In this document: one piece after another, positions 38,007 through 48,287 of the stretch
Layout of the letters: every line of letters starts with the position of its first letter
Numbering within the stretch: the first letter of the stretch is position 1
NCBI RefSeq assembly: GCF_004342225.1
Contig: NZ_SMAR01000004.1
Location: 1-64,000 of the forward strand
DNA: 64,000 bases
Reading direction: 5' to 3'
From: Martelella mediterranea
GTDB taxonomy: Bacteria; Pseudomonadota; Alphaproteobacteria; Rhizobiales; Rhizobiaceae
The notes under the pieces: model-generated
Database searches by the model: none
Told to the model about the DNA's origin: nothing
Seen by the model: only the letters and a program-made list of their open reading frames with translations
Position numbers and translations under genes: made by a program

Positions 38007-38115
38007 GTTTTCATTTTAGACAGCGAGGAAAGCCGATGCCACCCCGGCCTATGATCCATTCTGCGCGTCATTTCCGGTACCCGTCAATCGTCCCTCTTCA
38101 AGGCGGGGGGCGGCG

Positions 38116-41100
38116 ATGGGCGTAGAGACCGTCAAAAGCATCTGTCCCTATTGCGGCGTCGGCTGCGGCGTGGTGCTCGATGTCGAGGACGGGCGGATTG
38201 TCCGGCTTTCCGGCGACAGGGAGCATCCTGCCAATCGCGGGCGGCTGTGCACCAAGGGCAAGACCGCGCATGAGGCCATCTCAGCGCTGGGCCGTCTCGA
38301 AACAGCGCTGGTCCGGCGGGAGGCGGATGTTGTGCCCGCAACCGCGTCTATCGAGACCGCCATCGCCGAGACGGCGCAGCGTTTGCGCGCCATCGCCGAT
38401 GAACACGGGCCGGACGCGGTTGCGCTCTATGTCTCCGGCCAGATGTCGATGGAGGCGCAGTATCTCGCCAATAAGCTCGCCAAGGGTTTTCTGCGCACCC
38501 GCCACATCGAATCCAATTCCAGGCTGTGCATGGCAAGCGCCGGCTCCGGCTACAAGCTGTCGCTCGGCGCGGACGCGCCGCCGGGTTCTTATGACGATAT
38601 CGAGAAGGCCGATCTGTTTCTGGTGATCGGCTCGAACATGGCCGATTGCCACCCGATCCTGTTTCTCAGGATGATGGACCGGATGAAACAGGGCGCAAAG
38701 CTGATCGTCGTCGATCCACGCCGCACGGCCACCGCCGAGAAGGCCGATCTGCATCTCGCGCCGAAACCCGGATCCGACCTCGCGCTGCTGAACGGCATCC
38801 TGCATCTGATCGTCGAAGCGGGCGGCATCGATCAGGCCTTTATCGACGCCCACACAGACGGCTGGGAGGGTATGCCCGCCTTTCTCGCGGACTATCCGCC
38901 GGAGCGGGTCGCGGCCATCACCGGTCTCACCGTGGAGGACATCAGGGCGACTGCCGACATGGTGCTTGCCGCCGGCGAATTCATGACGTTCTGGACCATG
39001 GGGTTGAACCAGTCGGTCCAGGGCACGTTCAACACCAATGCGATCTGCAATCTGCATCTGGCCATGGGAAAAATCTGTCGCCCGGGCAGCGGACCCTTCT
39101 CGCTGACGGGCCAGCCGAATGCCATGGGCGGGCGCGAGATGGGCTATATGGGGCCGGGGCTGCCGGGGCAGCGTTCGGCGCTGGTGGAGGTTGGCCGGCG
39201 CTATTGCGAAGAGCAGTGGGGACTTGCAGCCGGCACCATCCGCGCCGAGGAAGGCACCGGTACCATCGCCATGTTCGAGGCGATGGCGGCGGGCGCGATC
39301 AACGCCGCCTGGATCATCTGCACCAATCCTGTCGCCAGCGTCGCCAACCGCAAAACGGTGACGGCGGCGCTTGAGAGCGCCGAATTCGTCGCGGTGCAGG
39401 ATGCCTATGCCGAGACCGAAACCACGCCTTACGCCGATATCCTCCTGCCGGCGGCGGTCTCCTTCGAGGCCGATGGCGTCATGGTCAATTCCGAGCGCAA
39501 CATGGCGCTGACGGCGGCGGCAGCGAAGCCGCCGGGCGAGGCGCTGCCGGACTGGCAGATCATCGCGAAAGTCGCCTGCGCCATGGGCTATGAGGCAGCC
39601 TTCACCTATGACAGCGCAGCGGAGGTTTTCGAGGAAATCCGGCAGTTTTCCAACGCCGCGACGGGCTACGATATTTCCGGCGTCACGCATGAACGACTGC
39701 GGGAAGGCAGCATCCAGTGGCCGGCATCCGAGACCGGGCAAGCCACGACGCGCAATCCGATCCGCTACCGCGCGCCTGACAGAGGATTGACATTCGCCAC
39801 CGAAAGCGGTCGGGCGAAGTTATGGCCGCGGCCGCATGCCGGTCCGCGCGAAATGCCGGATGGCGACTATCCGTTCATTCTCAATACTGGCCGGCTGCAG
39901 CACCAGTGGCACACGATGACCAAGACCGGCAAGGTCGCCCGGTTGAACAAGCTCAATGCCGCGCCGTTCGTCGAGATCAACCCGGCCGATGCGGCGGCGC
40001 TTGCGATCGGCGAGGGTGACCGGGTTTCGGTTTGCTCGCGCCATGGCATGGCGATACTGCCTACCATCGTGACCGACCGGGTTTCGCCGGGCGCGCTGTT
40101 TGCGCCGTTTCACTGGAACGATGTGTTCGGCGATGATCTGGCGGTCAATGCGGTGACCGGCGATGCCGTCGATCCGATATCGCTCCAGCCGGAGTTCAAG
40201 GTGACGGCGGTTGCGCTCGCCCGCGTGGCGGCGGCGGAGCCCGATGCGCCGGTGGTTGCGCGGGGCAAGGTCGAGGCCGTGCCGGTGTTGGCGGAAGGCA
40301 AGGACGCGCAGCCGGACCCGAACCCGTCAAGGCCCGGTGTCTCCGTGTTATTCGCCTCGCAGACGGGGACTGCCGAAATGGCGGCCGCCGATCTTTGCGA
40401 CGCGCTTGGCGCGGCGGGGTACCGCGCGGCATTGCGTCCGCTCGACGCGGTCTCGCCGCATGACCTTGCGACAAAGGAGCCAGTACTTTTCATCGTCAGC
40501 ACCTTCGGCGATGGCGATCCGCCCGATCATGCGGACGATTTCTGGGCGGCGCTCTTGCGCGAGGATGCGCCGCGACTGGAGGACCTCAGCTACGCCGTGG
40601 TGGCGATGGGCGACAGTTCCTATGATCAATTCTGCGGCTTCGGCCGGAAACTGGATGACCGGCTCGAAGCGCTCGGCGGCGTGCGTCTGGCGGCATGCCG
40701 CACGCTGGATGCGGGCGAGGAGGGGGACGCGGTTTCAGCGGCGATGGCCGCTCTTTCCGGGTCTTCGAATGGCGTCTCGGCTTCGGCTGAAACCGCCGTC
40801 CGATCCAATGGGCGGAAACCGCCGCAGACCGTTGCGGCCAGGCTCAGCGTCAACCGGCTTTTGAGCGGGTCCGGCAGCGCCAAGGAGGTGCGCCAGTTCG
40901 GCTTCCGGGTCGATGGCGCGGCGGATTACGAGGCGGGCGACGCGCTTTCCATCATGCCGCGCAACTGTCCCGAGCTTGTCGAGGAAATCCTGACCTCTCT
41001 GCAATTGCCGGCGGAAACGCCGATTTCCGGCATCAACGGCCACGATATCGGCATTGGGGAGGCATTGCGCGATCATTTCGAGATCGGTCAGCCGCATCCG

Positions 41101-41925
41101 GATTTCCTAAAATGGTGGGCGGATTTCAGTGGCCATGAAACGCTGAAGGCGCTGACAAATTCGGCCGACCGGAAAGCCCTCAATGACTGGCTGTGGGGTC
41201 GGCAGATCGCCGACATTGTCGCCATCGCGCCGAAACCCGTCGACGGGCAGGCGTTCTGCGACCATCTGAAAAAGCTCAAGCCGCGGCTCTATTCGATTGC
41301 CTCCAGCCCGAAGGCGAGCCCGGATGAAATTCACCTGACGGTTTCGGTGCTGCGCCATGCCCGCCATGGCAAAAGCCGCAAGGGCGTCGCCTCGGCGTTT
41401 CTGGCGGACAGGGCGGCGGCCGAGCCGGTGCGTGTTTCGGTGAAGAAACAGGCGCATTTCCGCCCGCCCGCCGATCCAGACACCCCGGCAATCATGGTCG
41501 GCCCGGGCACCGGCATCGCGCCTTTCCGCGCCTTTTTGCAGGACCGGGAGGCGGCAGGCGCGGGCGGGGCGAACTGGCTCTTCTTCGGCGAGCAATCGCG
41601 TGACAGCGGCTATTATTATCGCGACGAAATCGAGGCCTGGCTGAAGGGCGGGTTGCTGACCCGCTTCGACACCGCCTTTTCGCGCGACCAGGCGGAGAAG
41701 ATCTATGTCCAGCACCGCATGGCGGAAAACGGGCGCGAAATCTGGAACTGGCTGGAGGAGGGCGCGCATTTTTATGTCTGCGGCGATGCCAGCCGCATGG
41801 CGAAGGATGTGGATGCAGCACTTCGGGCGATTGCCGAGACCCATGGCGGGCTTTCGCAAGCGGCCGCCGAAGGCTACGTTAAGACGCTCGTCCGGGAAAA
41901 ACGCTATATGCGCGATGTCTACTGA
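38116..41925 (+). CDS. nasA: Assimilatory nitrate reductase fused to flavodoxin/NADPH reductase
   Basis: A 1,269-residue cytoplasmic enzyme. Residues 1-700 form a molybdopterin oxidoreductase with the [4Fe-4S] ligands Cys10, Cys13, Cys17 and Cys45 (CPYCGVGCG, then RLCTKGK), [14 protein letters not shown] and [10 protein letters not shown]. From about 740 a flavodoxin domain begins ([14 protein letters not shown]), followed by an FAD/NADPH module as in sulfite reductase alpha ([39 protein letters not shown]) to the end. It would reduce nitrate to nitrite directly from NADPH without a separate reductase gene. The start has a purine-rich GGCGGGGGGCGG upstream. Confidence 0.93.
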   Translation: MGVETVKSICPYCGVGCGVVLDVEDGRIVRLSGDREHPANRGRLCTKGKTAHEAISALGRLETALVRREADVVPATASIETAIAETAQRLRAIADEHGPDAVALYVSGQMSMEAQYLANKLAKGFLRTRHIESNSRLCMASAGSGYKLSLGADAPPGSYDDIEKADLFLVIGSNMADCHPILFLRMMDRMKQGAKLIVVDPRRTATAEKADLHLAPKPGSDLALLNGILHLIVEAGGIDQAFIDAHTDGWEGMPAFLADYPPERVAAITGLTVEDIRATADMVLAAGEFMTFWTMGLNQSVQGTFNTNAICNLHLAMGKICRPGSGPFSLTGQPNAMGGREMGYMGPGLPGQRSALVEVGRRYCEEQWGLAAGTIRAEEGTGTIAMFEAMAAGAINAAWIICTNPVASVANRKTVTAALESAEFVAVQDAYAETETTPYADILLPAAVSFEADGVMVNSERNMALTAAAAKPPGEALPDWQIIAKVACAMGYEAAFTYDSAAEVFEEIRQFSNAATGYDISGVTHERLREGSIQWPASETGQATTRNPIRYRAPDRGLTFATESGRAKLWPRPHAGPREMPDGDYPFILNTGRLQHQWHTMTKTGKVARLNKLNAAPFVEINPADAAALAIGEGDRVSVCSRHGMAILPTIVTDRVSPGALFAPFHWNDVFGDDLAVNAVTGDAVDPISLQPEFKVTAVALARVAAAEPDAPVVARGKVEAVPVLAEGKDAQPDPNPSRPGVSVLFASQTGTAEMAAADLCDALGAAGYRAALRPLDAVSPHDLATKEPVLFIVSTFGDGDPPDHADDFWAALLREDAPRLEDLSYAVVAMGDSSYDQFCGFGRKLDDRLEALGGVRLAACRTLDAGEEGDAVSAAMAALSGSSNGVSASAETAVRSNGRKPPQTVAARLSVNRLLSGSGSAKEVRQFGFRVDGAADYEAGDALSIMPRNCPELVEEILTSLQLPAETPISGINGHDIGIGEALRDHFEIGQPHPDFLKWWADFSGHETLKALTNSADRKALNDWLWGRQIADIVAIAPKPVDGQAFCDHLKKLKPRLYSIASSPKASPDEIHLTVSVLRHARHGKSRKGVASAFLADRAAAEPVRVSVKKQAHFRPPADPDTPAIMVGPGTGIAPFRAFLQDREAAGAGGANWLFFGEQSRDSGYYYRDEIEAWLKGGLLTRFDTAFSRDQAEKIYVQHRMAENGREIWNWLEEGAHFYVCGDASRMAKDVDAALRAIAETHGGLSQAAAEGYVKTLVREKRYMRDVY

Positions 41926-41946
41926 ACCTATTGCGGAAGCCGCCTC

Positions 41947-42537
41947 ATGAACACCAGTGATCTGGCGATCCTTGTCATCGATGAAAACGCGATCCGCGCC
42001 GCCATTATCCGGGACGGCCTGCTCAAGGCCGGCCACCACAATGTGACCGTGGTCGAGGAACTGGTCGGCGTCGCCCGCCCGATCGAGCGCTTGTCGCCGG
42101 ACGTGATCGTGATCGACATCGAAAACCCCAATCGGGACATGCTCGAAAGCCTGTTCGTGCTGTCGCGCACGGTGAAAAAGCCGATTGCGATGTTCGTCGA
42201 CCGGTCCGATGCCGAAACCATCCACGCCGCCGTGGAGGCCGGGGTTTCGGCCTATGTCGTCGACGGGCTGAAGCAGGAGCGGGTCAAGCCGATCCTCGAC
42301 ATGGCGATCTCCCGTTTCAACGCCTTTTCGCGCATGGCGCAGGAGCTTGAGGCGGCGAAGAGCCAACTCGAAAACCGCAAGGTGGTCGACCGCGCCAAGG
42401 CGCTTTTGATGAAATCGCGGGGCATGGACGAGGAAAAGGCCTATGCGCTGCTGCGGCGCACGGCGATGGATCAGAACCGCAAGATTGTCGATGTGGCGCA
42501 AAGCCTGATCATGACGTTCGAGATGCTGGAGAGATGA
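41947..42537 (+). CDS. nasT: ANTAR-domain antiterminator NasT
   Basis: A 196-residue protein. The N-terminal receiver-like domain (ILVIDENAIRAAIIRDGL, VIVIDIENPNRDM) is followed after a coiled linker by the ANTAR domain at about 135-195: LENRKVVDRAKALLMKSRGMDEEKAYALLRR. ANTAR domains bind paired RNA hairpins and prevent termination. NasS holds NasT inactive without nitrate. The two leaders at 37915-38006 and 43899-43979 are its likely targets. It overlaps nasS by four bases. Confidence 0.94.
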   Translation: MNTSDLAILVIDENAIRAAIIRDGLLKAGHHNVTVVEELVGVARPIERLSPDVIVIDIENPNRDMLESLFVLSRTVKKPIAMFVDRSDAETIHAAVEAGVSAYVVDGLKQERVKPILDMAISRFNAFSRMAQELEAAKSQLENRKVVDRAKALLMKSRGMDEEKAYALLRRTAMDQNRKIVDVAQSLIMTFEMLER

Positions 42538-43760
42538 AGATGCAGGACCTTTCAATCGGATTTGTGCCGCTTCTCGACAGCGCCATCGTTCTGGCGGCGG
42601 AGGCGAAGGGCTTTTTCGTCGAGGAGAGGCTGAATGTCCGCCTCACCCGGGAAACCTCGTGGAGCGCGATCCGCGACCGGCTGGCCGTCGGCAGTCTGCA
42701 GGCGGCCCATGTGCTGGCGCCGATGCCGATTGCCGCCAATCTCGGCCTGTTTCCGCTGGCGCCGAAACTGATGGCGCCGATTGCGCTCGGGCTCGGCGGC
42801 AATGCGGTGACGGTGTCGGCGGGGCTCGGCGCTGCGATGGAAGCGGAGGGCGATGAGAGCGATCTTGACCCGGCCAAAGCCGGTGCGGCGCTGAAACGCG
42901 TGATTGCGGCGAGAAAGGCTGAAGGCCTGCCGCCGCTGCGTTTCGGGGTCGTCTACGTGTTTTCCGGGCATAATCTCGAACTGCGCTACTGGCTGGCGGC
43001 CAACGGCATCGACCCGGACCGGGATATCGAGATCGTGGTGCTGCCGCCGCCCTTCATGCCGGATGCGGTGGAAGCCGGGCGGATCGACGGTTACTGCGCC
43101 GGCGAGCCGTGGAACACGATTGCCGCGCGGCGCGGGGCGGCGCGGATCGTCACCGTCAAGGCGAAGATCTGGCGCTCCAGCCCGGAAAAGGTGCTGGCGC
43201 TGCCGGCCGATTTCGTGGAGGCCAACGAGGAGACCGTGGCGGCGTTGCTGCGCGGGCTCTACCGGGCCTCGCAATGGGCGGCCGCGCCGGAAAACCACCC
43301 GGAACTGGCCGCGATCCTCGCCGAGCCGGGCCATCTCGATGTCGACCGGGCGATGCTCGAGCCTCTGTTCTCCGGAACGCTGGCGATCAGCGACAAGGCG
43401 CAAACCACGGTCGAGGATTTCTTTCTGACATCCGCCAAGGCCGCGACCTTTCCCTGGCAGAGCCATGCACTGTGGTTCTACAGCCAGCTTGTGCGCTGGG
43501 GGCTTTGCGATCATTCGGCCGAAAACGCCGAGATCGCGAAAATGAGCTATCGGCCGGATATCTATCGCAAGGCGCTCCAGCCGTTGCACACGCCCTTGCC
43601 GGGGGCCAGCCTGAAGGTGGAAGGCGCGTTGAAGGCGCCGACGCCGGTGGGGGCGAGCGCCGGCGGTCTCATCCTCGGTCCCGACGGCTTTTTCGACGGG
43701 CAGACCTTCGATCCCGATCAGGTGGGTGCCTATATCGATAAGCAGAAGGCGGCGATCTGA
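42534..43760 (+). CDS. nasS: Nitrate sensor NasS (NrtA-like)
   Basis: A 408-residue protein of the NrtA/CmpA substrate-binding family: [47 protein letters not shown] and IDGYCAGEPWN. It has no signal peptide, so it stays in the cytoplasm, which separates it from the transporter NrtA downstream. NasS binds NasT and releases it when nitrate is bound. The pair is co-translated (ATGA overlap). Confidence 0.93.
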   Translation: MKMQDLSIGFVPLLDSAIVLAAEAKGFFVEERLNVRLTRETSWSAIRDRLAVGSLQAAHVLAPMPIAANLGLFPLAPKLMAPIALGLGGNAVTVSAGLGAAMEAEGDESDLDPAKAGAALKRVIAARKAEGLPPLRFGVVYVFSGHNLELRYWLAANGIDPDRDIEIVVLPPPFMPDAVEAGRIDGYCAGEPWNTIAARRGAARIVTVKAKIWRSSPEKVLALPADFVEANEETVAALLRGLYRASQWAAAPENHPELAAILAEPGHLDVDRAMLEPLFSGTLAISDKAQTTVEDFFLTSAKAATFPWQSHALWFYSQLVRWGLCDHSAENAEIAKMSYRPDIYRKALQPLHTPLPGASLKVEGALKAPTPVGASAGGLILGPDGFFDGQTFDPDQVGAYIDKQKAAI

Positions 43761-43772
43761 GCCCGTATTTTA

Positions 43773-43789
43773 TGCGCCTTTCGGGTGCA
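43773..43789 (+). promoter_or_regulatory. NtrC-type site before nrtA
   Basis: TGCGCC-TTTCG-GGTGCA matches the TGCACC-N5-GGTGCA NtrC consensus with one mismatch. It lies in the nasS-nrtA intergenic region, about 230 bases upstream of nrtA and upstream of the antitermination leader. NtrC control of nitrate uptake under nitrogen limitation is expected. I could not find a convincing sigma-54 -24/-12 pair downstream; the best (around 43841-43858) has the wrong spacing. Confidence 0.55.
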
Positions 43790-43847
43790 TTTGCATAAAT
43801 TTTAGTCTGTTTTCCGATTCATACATTTTTTATGCAAAAATCTGCCG

Positions 43848-43870
43848 ATGCCGCTTGTCTGAAGCGGCAT
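43848..43870 (+). promoter_or_regulatory. Perfect hairpin upstream of the nrtA leader
   Basis: ATGCCGCTT (43848-43856) and AAGCGGCAT (43862-43870) form a 9-bp perfect stem with a five-base loop. It lies 29 bases before the first ANTAR hairpin. It may be part of the leader RNA fold or a protein site. Confidence 0.45.
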
Positions 43871-43898
43871 AGTGTGTTTCCATAAGCCTCAAGAATTC

Positions 43899-43979
43899 GG
43901 TGCCCAATGGAGGGTGCCAGGCAACGCCGCCAACGCAATCGCGCCACAACTGGCACGAGGACCGTTAGGCGGCTTTTTT
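43899..43979 (+). promoter_or_regulatory. NasT (ANTAR) antitermination leader before nrtA
   Basis: Hairpin P1: GGTGCCC (43899-43905) and GGGTGCC (43912-43918) around loop AATGGA. Hairpin P2: GGC (43920-43922) and GCC (43929-43931) around loop AACGCC. Both loops have A1 and G4. P2's right arm lies within the terminator's left arm GCCGCC (43926-43931), which pairs with GGCGGC (43968-43973) before a six-T run (43974-43979). The design equals that of the nasA leader, so NasT should release both operons together. P2 is short (3 bp) and is the weakest part. Confidence 0.75.
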
Positions 43980-44016
43980 CGTTTTTCCGACATTCCCGAT
44001 CCATTTGGAGGACGCC

Positions 44017-45390
44017 ATGCGCCATTTCCTTTGCTCCGTCACCATGCTTTGTTCGCTCGCCGTCACGGCCGCGAGCGCCCATGCCGAAATGCTGTTTCCG
44101 GAAAAGGACGAACTGACCATTGGCTTCATCAAGCTGACGGACATGGCGCCGCTGGCAATTGCCAAGGAGATGCATTTTTTCGAGGATGAGGGCCTATACG
44201 TGACGCTTGAGGCGCAGGCGAACTGGAAGGTCCTGCTCGACCGGGTGATCACCGGCGAGCTCGACGGCGCGCATATGCTGGCCGGCCAGCCGCTGGCGGC
44301 AACCATCGGCTATGGCACCGAGGCGCATATCGTCACGCCGTTCTCGATGGACCTCAACGGCAATGCGATCACGGTCTCCAATGCGGTCTGGGTTCAGATG
44401 AAGGAAAACATTCCTGCTGGCCCCGATGGCAAGTCGCTACACCCGATCAGCGCCGATGCGCTGAAGCCGGTGGTCGAGGCCTACAAGGCCGAGGGCAAGC
44501 CGTTCAAGATGGGCATGGTCTTCCCGGTCTCCACCCATAATTACGAACTGCGCTACTGGCTGGCGGCCGGCGGCATCAATCCCGGCTATTACTCGCCGGG
44601 CGATATTTCCGGCCAGATCCAGGCCGATGCGCTGCTTTCCGTCACCCCGCCGCCGCAGATGCCGGCGACGATGGAAGCGGGAACCATCGATGGCTACTGC
44701 GTCGGCGAGCCGTGGAACCAGGCGGCCGTGTTCAAGGGCATCGGTGTGCCGGTCGTCACCGATTACGACATCTGGAAGAACAATCCGGAAAAGGTGTTCG
44801 GCCTGACAGAGGAATTCACGCAAAAATATCCGCAGACGACGCTGGGTCTTACCAAGGCGCTGATCCGCGCCGCCATGTGGCTCGATGAAAACAACAACGC
44901 CAATCGCGAGGAAGCGGTCAAAATCCTGTCGCGGCCGGAATATGTCGGGGCGGATGCCGAGGTGATCGCCAATTCGATGACCGGCACCTTCGAATATGAG
45001 AAGGGCGACACGCGCCTGGCTGCGGACTTCAACGTCTTTTTCCGCCACTACGCTACCTATCCCTATTATTCCGATGCCGTCTGGTACCTGACGCAGATGC
45101 GCCGCTGGGGCCAGATCGCCGAGCCGCAGCAAGACGGCTGGTATGACGAGGTCGCACGCTCGGTCTATCTGCCGGATATCTATCTGGAGGCCGCCCGCCA
45201 GCTGATCGACGAGGGCCATGCCACGGAAGCCGACTTCCCGTTCGACACCGACGGCTACAAGCCCGCAACAAACGAATTCATCGACGGCGTGACCTATGAC
45301 GGCCGCCATCCCAACGCCTATCTCGAAAGCGTTCCAATCGGACTGAAGGGGGAAGAGATTATCGACGGCAACAAGATTGCCGGACGCTGA
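44017..45390 (+). CDS. nrtA: Nitrate ABC transporter substrate-binding protein
   Basis: A 457-residue protein. A Sec signal peptide (hydrophobic [16 protein letters not shown], cut near AHA-E at about residue 23) exports it to the periplasm. [56 protein letters not shown] and [13 protein letters not shown] are NrtA/NasF family segments. I use the ATG at 44017, five bases after GGAGG. It starts the nrtABD-nirBD-cysG transcript behind the NasT leader. Confidence 0.95.
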   Translation: MRHFLCSVTMLCSLAVTAASAHAEMLFPEKDELTIGFIKLTDMAPLAIAKEMHFFEDEGLYVTLEAQANWKVLLDRVITGELDGAHMLAGQPLAATIGYGTEAHIVTPFSMDLNGNAITVSNAVWVQMKENIPAGPDGKSLHPISADALKPVVEAYKAEGKPFKMGMVFPVSTHNYELRYWLAAGGINPGYYSPGDISGQIQADALLSVTPPPQMPATMEAGTIDGYCVGEPWNQAAVFKGIGVPVVTDYDIWKNNPEKVFGLTEEFTQKYPQTTLGLTKALIRAAMWLDENNNANREEAVKILSRPEYVGADAEVIANSMTGTFEYEKGDTRLAADFNVFFRHYATYPYYSDAVWYLTQMRRWGQIAEPQQDGWYDEVARSVYLPDIYLEAARQLIDEGHATEADFPFDTDGYKPATNEFIDGVTYDGRHPNAYLESVPIGLKGEEIIDGNKIAGR

Positions 45391-45431
45391 GCGCGATTGA
45401 CACCAGCACGGACAGGAAAGGCTCAGACGTT

Positions 45432-46508
45432 ATGACCATTGCCACAGACCTGATGGACCCCGAAATCGCCGCCCGGCGCGAACGGCGCATCGCCCGGATC
45501 AACCGGGCGGGCAAGGTGCTCGCCCCGTTCGGCCTCGGCTTCGTGGTGCCGCTCCTGAAACTCGCCGCCGGCGACACGCCGTCGGAACAATGGGCGGATC
45601 TGAAGCAGATGCTGCTTGTGCCCATGATCGGCATTCTGGCGTTTCTGGCGGCCTGGGCATTCCTGGCGCCGAAGGTCCATACCTCGCTCGGCGCGATCCC
45701 CGGCCCGGCGGCGGTGTTCCAGCAGGCCGAGGTGCTGATGGACGATCATTTCGCTGAACGGCAGAAGGCCGAGGAATTCTACGCCCGGCAGGACGAGCGC
45801 AACCAGATGTTGATCGCCGAAGGCTATGGCGACCGGGTGAAGGTGCGGCCCTATACCGGCAAGCCGACCTATCTGGACCAGATCTGGACCTCGCTGCTGA
45901 CGGTCGCGCTCGGTTTCTTCATCGGCACGGTGATTGCCGTTCCGGTCGGCATAGCCTGCGGGTTGTCGAAGACCTTCGAGGGCGCGATCAATCCGCTGAT
46001 CCAGCTGTTCAAGCCGGTCTCGCCGCTCGCCTGGCTGCCGATCGTGACCATGGTGGTGGCAGCGCTTTACGAAAGCCAGAACGACCTTCTGCCAAAGTCG
46101 ATGGTGATCTCGGCGATCACGGTAACGCTCTGTTCCATCTGGCCGACGATCATCAACACCGCCCTTGGTGTCGCTTCCATTGATCGCGATCTCGTCAATG
46201 TCGGCAAGGTGCTGCAGCTTTCCACCTGGACGACGATCCGCAAGCTGGTGCTGCCGTCCTCGCTGCCGCTGATCTTCACCGGCATGCGGCTTTCGCTCGG
46301 TGTTGGCTGGATGGTGCTGATCGCCGCGGAAATGCTGGCCCAGAACCCCGGCCTCGGCAAATTCGTCTGGGACGAGTTCCAGAACGGCTCCTCGGATTCG
46401 CTCGCCCGCATCATCGTCGCGGTGATCACCATCGGCCTGATCGGCTTCTTCCTCGACCGGGTGATGTTCGCGCTGCAGACCGCCTTCACCTATTCGGCGA
46501 ACCGGTAA
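45432..46508 (+). CDS. nrtB: Nitrate ABC transporter permease
   Basis: A 358-residue protein with six or more spans. The first 60 residues are an N-terminal extension with one span (about 55-75), then the permease domain: [22 protein letters not shown]-like segment near 150, [10 protein letters not shown], and the EAA-loop equivalent near [17 protein letters not shown]. It forms the membrane channel with the ATPase encoded next. Seven bases separate it from the next start. Confidence 0.93.
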   Translation: MTIATDLMDPEIAARRERRIARINRAGKVLAPFGLGFVVPLLKLAAGDTPSEQWADLKQMLLVPMIGILAFLAAWAFLAPKVHTSLGAIPGPAAVFQQAEVLMDDHFAERQKAEEFYARQDERNQMLIAEGYGDRVKVRPYTGKPTYLDQIWTSLLTVALGFFIGTVIAVPVGIACGLSKTFEGAINPLIQLFKPVSPLAWLPIVTMVVAALYESQNDLLPKSMVISAITVTLCSIWPTIINTALGVASIDRDLVNVGKVLQLSTWTTIRKLVLPSSLPLIFTGMRLSLGVGWMVLIAAEMLAQNPGLGKFVWDEFQNGSSDSLARIIVAVITIGLIGFFLDRVMFALQTAFTYSANR

Positions 46509-46515
46509 GGAGGGC

Positions 46516-48282
46516 ATGATGAACAGCATTCTTCAGCTCAAAAACGTCGAAAAAGGCTTTGGCGAAGGCCTCAAGCGCAACCCCGTGCTTTCCGATATTT
46601 CGCTCGATGTGCACGAAGGCGAATTCATCGCGATCCTCGGTTTTTCCGGGGCGGGCAAGACGACGCTGATGTCGATGCTCGCCGGTCTGGAAAAGCCCGA
46701 CAGCGGGGAAATTCTGTTTCGCGGCGCGCTGGTGGAAGGCCCGTCGCCGAAGCGCGGGATCGTGTTCCAGAACTATGCGCTGATGCCCTGGCTTTCGGTG
46801 GAGGCCAATGTGCGGCTCGCCGTCGACGCCGTGCATCAGGACAAGTCGGCAAAGGAGCGGGCCGCGCTCGTCGACTGGTATGTGGCGATGGTTGGTCTGA
46901 AACATGCCCGCGACCGCAAGCCGTCGGAGCTTTCCGGCGGCATGCGCCAGCGCGTCTCGGTCGCCCGCGCGCTCGCCATGCAGCCGGACCTGCTGCTGCT
47001 TGATGAGCCGCTGTCCGCGCTCGATGCGCTGACCCGCGCAAAGCTCCAGGACGAGCTTGCCGATATTTCGCAGAAAGAGAAGAAGACCATCATCCTCGTC
47101 ACCAATGATGTCGACGAGGCCATTCTTCTGGCCGATCGGATCGTGCCGCTGACGCCCGGCCCCAACGCCACTTTCGGCCCGTCCTTCGATGTGAACATTG
47201 CCCGGCCGCGCGAGCGTGCGGCAATGAATTCCGACCCGGATTTCATCCGGCTTCGCTCGGCTGTCACCGAATATCTGATGGATGCGGGCCTCGGCGCGAA
47301 GCCGGAAACTTCCCGTGTCGATGCTCTGCCGAATGTCGTCCCGATTTCCATCAAGTCGACCTCGAAACCGTTGCCCGCCGTCTATAGGGAGAAAGCGCAG
47401 TCGGCGATCGAGACCGGCTATGTCGAGTTTTCCAACGTCACCAAGATCTACCCGACGCCCAAGGGCCCGCTGACGGTCGTCGATGGCTTCGACCTGAAGA
47501 TGAAGAAGGGCGAGTTTATCTCCATCATCGGCCACTCCGGCTGCGGAAAGTCCACGGTCCTGTCGATGGCGGCGGGGCTCAACCCGATCAATGCCGGGGG
47601 CATTATTCTCGATGGCCGCGAGATATCCGGCGCCGGGCCGGATCGTGCCGTGGTGTTTCAGGCTCCCTCGCTGATGCCCTGGCTGACGGCCCGCGAAAAT
47701 GTCGCGCTCGGCGTAGACCGGGTCTATCCCAAGGCAAGCCCCGCCGAACGGCGCGATGTCGTCGAATATTATCTCGAGCGCGTCGGTCTTGGCGATGCGA
47801 TGAACCGTGCGGCGGCCGACATGTCGAACGGCATGAAGCAACGCGTCGGTATTGCCCGTGCCTTCGCGCTGTCGCCAAAGCTCTTACTGCTCGACGAGCC
47901 CTTCGGCATGCTCGACAGCCTGACCCGCTGGGAGCTGCAGGAGGTGCTGATGGAGGTCTGGTCGCGCACCAAGGTCACCGCCATCTGCGTGACCCATGAT
48001 GTTGACGAAGCCATTCTCCTGGCCGACCGGGTGGTGATGATGTCGAACGGGCCGAACGCCCGCATCGGCAATATCATGGAGGTCGACCTGCCGCGCCCGC
48101 GCTCTCGGAAAGCGCTGCTCGACCACCCGGATTATTACGCCTACCGCGAGGAACTGCTGGAGTTTCTCGAAGCCTATGAGGGCGGCGCTTCGCCCGCCGA
48201 GGAACAGCTCGCCGCCATCAGGCAGAAGCGCGACCAGCGCATCAGCCGGCAGACCTGCAACAAACGCGTCGCAGCGGAGTAG
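46516..48282 (+). CDS. nrtD: Nitrate ABC transporter ATPase with two nucleotide-binding domains
   Basis: A 588-residue protein with two complete ABC ATPase units. Unit one (1-260): Walker [10 protein letters not shown], signature [10 protein letters not shown], Walker [14 protein letters not shown]. Unit two (about 300-560): [20 protein letters not shown] and [12 protein letters not shown]. In cyanobacteria NrtC is an ATPase joined to an NrtA-like domain, and NrtD is a single ATPase. Here two ATPases are joined instead, supplying both from one gene. The second signature SNGMKQ lacks the usual SGG, so the two sites may not be equal. GGAGG-like bases precede the start. Confidence 0.92.
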   Translation: MMNSILQLKNVEKGFGEGLKRNPVLSDISLDVHEGEFIAILGFSGAGKTTLMSMLAGLEKPDSGEILFRGALVEGPSPKRGIVFQNYALMPWLSVEANVRLAVDAVHQDKSAKERAALVDWYVAMVGLKHARDRKPSELSGGMRQRVSVARALAMQPDLLLLDEPLSALDALTRAKLQDELADISQKEKKTIILVTNDVDEAILLADRIVPLTPGPNATFGPSFDVNIARPRERAAMNSDPDFIRLRSAVTEYLMDAGLGAKPETSRVDALPNVVPISIKSTSKPLPAVYREKAQSAIETGYVEFSNVTKIYPTPKGPLTVVDGFDLKMKKGEFISIIGHSGCGKSTVLSMAAGLNPINAGGIILDGREISGAGPDRAVVFQAPSLMPWLTARENVALGVDRVYPKASPAERRDVVEYYLERVGLGDAMNRAAADMSNGMKQRVGIARAFALSPKLLLLDEPFGMLDSLTRWELQEVLMEVWSRTKVTAICVTHDVDEAILLADRVVMMSNGPNARIGNIMEVDLPRPRSRKALLDHPDYYAYREELLEFLEAYEGGASPAEEQLAAIRQKRDQRISRQTCNKRVAAE

Positions 48283-48287
48283 ACATC

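Noticed and set aside
43841-43858. Sigma-54 promoter before nrtA
   Set aside because: The -24-like TGCC and -12-like TTGT have wrong bases and one extra base of spacing.
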